A stretch of 64,000 bases of DNA, from positions 1,488,001-1,552,000 of the forward strand of contig VZSF01008169.1 in NCBI GenBank assembly GCA_013398295.1. Reading direction: 5' to 3'. Positions 60,445 through 64,000 of this stretch are shown here, piece by piece. This stretch comes from Chionis minor. Lineage: Eukaryota > Chordata > Aves > Charadriiformes > Chionididae. The translations under genes were made by a program, and so were the position numbers. Below the pieces are notes generated by a model, which saw only the letters and a list, made by a program, of their open reading frames with translations, ran no database searches and was not told the DNA's origin. Numbering within the stretch: position 1 is the stretch's first letter; each line of letters starts with the position of its first letter.

Positions 60445-61548
60445 CCTCCTCAGACGTGACAGTATAGTGTATGAATTAGATCTCCTTTTAATGTGAATAT
60501 TGACTTCTGGCTGATTTTCTCAGTTTACTACAACTGAGGATCTGTCCAAATAAGTGTCAAAGATTTTCATAATAGCTCTTCCTTCACCAGCAATGCATAA
60601 TTTAAGTGTGTCCTTCTGCTGTCCCTTAAAAAGGTCAAAAATCCTATGCTTCACTGCTTCAGAAGGATTCAGGAAAGGGGGTTTTAAGAACAGATTTGAT
60701 TTGTTGGCTTGCATTTAAAAACTACCTAGAATTTCTTTGGGGCCTATCTGAAAGGTTGAAAACTCTGTCAAGACTTATACAAATATTTTAAGTGGAAGCC
60801 TTTCCAACCTAAAGCTAAATAAAATAAAACATGTGGTGGGGAAAAAGAGAACTAAACCATTGTTTCACATATTTTTTCTATTTGTGTATTTGTAAAATGT
60901 TTTCCAATGCATGTACAGATCCATTTATTCCAAATCAAAGCAGACCCACGTTAAGCTTAACACTTTCAAAGAGCCCCACATGATATTCCACCAAACTACA
61001 GGGACTCATGGATCATTACGTGGAAACAATTGAACTAGATTTCTAAGTATTTCATTATGCTGCTCACAGATACATTCATCAATTCCCCAAACATCCTCTA
61101 CAACATAAAAGAAATGGACCCATAATATCCCATAGTTTACACAGTGTGCACACTATAATTCAGCATAGTAGAGAAGAGGCTGGTTGGTAGGACAATGAAA
61201 GGCATCAGGTAGTTGGTACTTACTGTGAGCAATGGGAAAGAACCAGTTCCCCAGCTGAGTTCCGATCTCAGTCACTTCAATGTCAACCTGAAGCGGCTGC
61301 TCTGAAATTAATGGATTTGCACCTGCCTGGTTGGGAGCAGAATCTAATTCTCAATCTATAATTTAGGGGGGGTGGGATTTGCCCTGGTACCTTGCTATTT
61401 TCCACGTTTTGGATGGCTCTAAAGTGCATTCTGAATCTTTAATGTGCATCATTGATTTGTGGAAAAGGCATCATCATTAAACTAATTAGCTTTAGAAAAT
61501 TCGGTTCACCTGAGAGTTTCTATTCTATCTATTCCATGGAAAGAATAG

Positions 61549-61586
61549 AAAGGAAAAGGAAAAGGAAAAGGAAAAGGAAAAGGAAA
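61549..61586. repeat. (AAAAGG)n hexamer microsatellite
   Basis: About six perfect copies of AAAAGG in a purine-only tract on the plus strand. Confidence 0.95.
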
Positions 61587-62478
61587 TTTTCTGGAAAATC
61601 AGGGACTTTACTTTAGCCATCACCTAATTACAGTGTTGAACTAAATCATCAGCTTTCCATTTCAGGCTTGTTGAACACTGAAGTTGCAGAACAGTGATAG
61701 GTAGCAGTTACGGTGAGAGTTTGGATCTATACTGGAAAGACTGTCTTGTAAAGACATGGGTCTGTGTAAACTATTAAACTATTAAAAACTGCATTGGAGA
61801 ATCTCAACACTAGGTAAATGACAGAGCTCTGGGCTCCCAAATGCTCTGAGAAGTGTTGCTCGGCTTACATGAAAGTAAACTTCATTAATATTAATTTTCA
61901 CATGTGAGACACAGAGGTTAATCAAGTGATGTAGCTTTTAATTTTCCTCTTTCAAACCTCTGTACAGCACTTGTGATTTGACATTTCATCTCTAACAGCT
62001 TGCCAGCTGGGAGTGCTTATTTGGAATGGGAGGTTGCTTTCTCATTTTCAAACTTTGGAGTAACCAAACACGTACACAGCAAAAAAGCTGTAAAAGGAGA
62101 AATGGATCTATTTGGTGCCGCTGAAGGTTTCCCATTGAAAACTCTCTAGACTTGTCGCAAGAATAAAAATAACATGTAATAACTAGTCATGACTTTTTAG
62201 TGGAAAGAAAGGAGAAAGGCTATATGAGTGTTTGCACTTCTAAAGCCTTAGGCTGAGTTGTGATAAAGTAGTAACATGTAATTAACCAACTTTAGTTGAA
62301 GAGTGAGATAGAGAGAGGATGCTCTCCCTTCTCCTTTCAAGCTCTACTTTCTAGCTCATCCATTTTGTTGTTGTTTTTAGAGATGAGTCTTAGCGCGTTT
62401 TCCTCATGTGGATTCATGTTTCTGTTAGGCCAAGACATGGAGTCAGGTTGTTTCTAATAACTAGATTGTCCTTAACTC

Positions 62479-62497
62479 TTTTTTTTTTTTTTTTTTT
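62479..62497. repeat. T19 homopolymer
   Basis: Nineteen T in intergenic DNA, with no recognisable element attached. Confidence 0.9.
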
Positions 62498-63192
62498 ACT
62501 GCATTTTGTTCAACGACGGTGACTGAGGGATTGCTCCTCTAGATGAAGTCTGCCGTCCTCTTAAACACACAGCTGAAGAGCCAAGGAGCCCTGCAGTGGG
62601 CATGTGCTGGATGCTCCTCCAGGAACTTGCAAGCTAGCTCCGGAAAGTTACAGATGGCCTCAAGATTGAAAACTCATGGAGCGAGTCTGTCCCGCTTCCA
62701 AAATGAATGTCAGTGTTGGCTCTTACAACTGCTGGTATTCTCAAACGCCACTCTAACATCCCACCTACATGGACCATCTGCCTGTTCTTGTTGGAGCCTT
62801 GGTGAGTGCTGGAGCACCACCTCACAGCCGGCCGCTGGAGTGTACCAGCTCCCAGCAATGAAGACCTAGGGAGGAGAAAGCATTTTTATTAACAGGAAAT
62901 AATAAACATAGGGAAGGAGTCCTGTGTAAACAAGCAGGCTGCTGGATGCAGCTCTGTAAGTGAGCAGATCAGAAGAGCAAACAGCGCTTGACACTGTCGG
63001 TGAGTCACTCCCACTGTGTAAAGGACAGTGGTTTTGTGGAGCTCCTATTTCACAGCTGCTCTAGCAGATAAAATCTGCATTGGCCTGTATTTCTTTTGTT
63101 CCGAGCTTCAGGGAAAAAGAGGGTGCTACAATAAAAGTGATGGCTGGAAAGGAGATGAGGATTCCAAGGATTCCAATCTGAATTCTGTTAGA

Positions 63193-63219
63193 TTATTTAT
63201 TTAATTATTTATTTATTTG
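63193..63219. repeat. (TTTA)n low-complexity tract
   Basis: Imperfect TTTA/TTAA units; a similar shorter tract lies at about 18723-18740. Confidence 0.8.
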
Positions 63220-64000
63220 TGAGCCAGTTATTTTCTCTTTCCGTATCCCAATACCTGAGGTACATCCTTCTGAGAGAGCTATACCCATGATACAGCTGCA
63301 GTCTGATACATTAATGTTTGAAGAGATATTTAAATAGATGCGAAAGATAGATCTGCATTTAAACTAAGATATATACAAACCATTACTGCAATGATTACTA
63401 TTTTTCATATACAAACTAATGACACCATTGTGTTTCCTGGGACTACTCTGGATTCTCGCTGTCATAAATAAGATTGAGATACCATCTTGATTAAGAAATG
63501 ACTCTAAGCATGAAAGGCTTGGGCAGTCTAATTCTGGTTCACTTAGTACAGGGGTCTAGATAAAGCTGTGCCTATAGATTTACATCACTTGCAGGAAACC
63601 TTTCAAATACATGATGCTGGAAGATTCAAACTTGCTTTTGTAGTCATGTGAAAGTGTAGGATGTCATTCTCTTTGGGGTTTATTAGGAACACAGGACAGC
63701 AACAGGACATGTATGTAAAACACCTATAGAAATGTTGCTGCTCTTTGTGTGACCTCTAGAACTTAAGGTCAAGAACTTAAGGTTAAAGCAGAATCTAATA
63801 AACACAACATTCTTCTACTCAGTTTCTGCTTCTTTAGAAAGCTACCTTAGCTTATTTTTTCTCCCAAGAAAAGTTTTTTGTTTGTGTGTTTCTGCTTCCC
63901 TTTCTGATATCGAAGGAAATTTGAGAAGAAATCATGGCGAGTTCAAGAGAAGAGGGTAAATATTGCTCTCTGGGCTGGAGAACCATGGCTTCTTTGGAAC

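Larger units (their letters stand above)
35164..64000. other. Gene-poor AT-rich intergenic DNA, 5' side of ADRB1
   Basis: Holds three recognised CR1 tails, simple repeats, a minisatellite and the possible Ig-like relic listed separately. Frames of 100-140 codons (for example 41969-42298, 43280-43606, 44025-44414, 47718-48119, 50728-51084, 52859-53275) have no recognised motif and no supporting splice or start signals. A small CpG-rich patch lies at about 54170-54320. In other vertebrates NHLRC2 lies on this side; none of its thioredoxin or NHL-repeat sequence was recognised. Confidence 0.7.

Noticed and set aside
1..64000. CRISPR arrays, operons, prophage, tRNA or rRNA genes
   Set aside because: None seen; the sequence is vertebrate nuclear DNA.

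Overview
This is a window of bird genomic DNA. Two things show it: several CR1 non-LTR retrotransposon 3' ends of the avian type (internal text 'ggttggactcgatgatct', ends in repeats of 'gattctat'), and one intact gene whose protein matches the avian beta-1 adrenergic receptor. GC content is moderate over roughly the first 18 kb, very high with dense CpG across the receptor gene, and clearly lower from about 18.2 kb to the end. Nothing bacterial or operon-like is present; nearly all long open frames outside the receptor are chance or antisense frames.

The only gene I can support is ADRB1 on the minus strand. Its main coding exon runs from an ATG at 17169 to a stop at 15880 (429 residues, ending E-S-K-V). 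A weak 5' splice site (AAG|GTATAG) lies exactly across the last lysine codon, and about 0.9 kb downstream an acceptor (TTACAG|ATG) opens a second exon. That exon resembles the extra C-terminal tail of the turkey and chicken receptors. The gene therefore seems able to make a short ESKV-ending receptor by retaining the intron and a longer-tailed receptor by splicing. In this assembly the second exon is disturbed by long T runs that shift its frame. The promoter and most of the 5' UTR are hidden by an 86-base N gap (17213-17298), flanked by a potential G-quadruplex on one side and a T20 run plus two CR1 copies on the other.

Layout: 1-14.5 kb is intergenic DNA downstream of ADRB1, with a few CpG-rich patches, a 50-base poly(A) run and no recognised gene. 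14.5-17.2 kb is ADRB1. 17.3-18.0 kb holds two CR1 3' ends. 18.0-64 kb is gene-poor intergenic DNA with scattered CR1 copies, old MIR-like SINE pieces, simple repeats, and two doubtful protein relics: an immunoglobulin-V-like fragment near 55.8 kb and an unidentified 139-codon frame near 35 kb. In other vertebrates the neighbours of ADRB1 are NHLRC2 and CCDC186; I could not recognise exons of either here.
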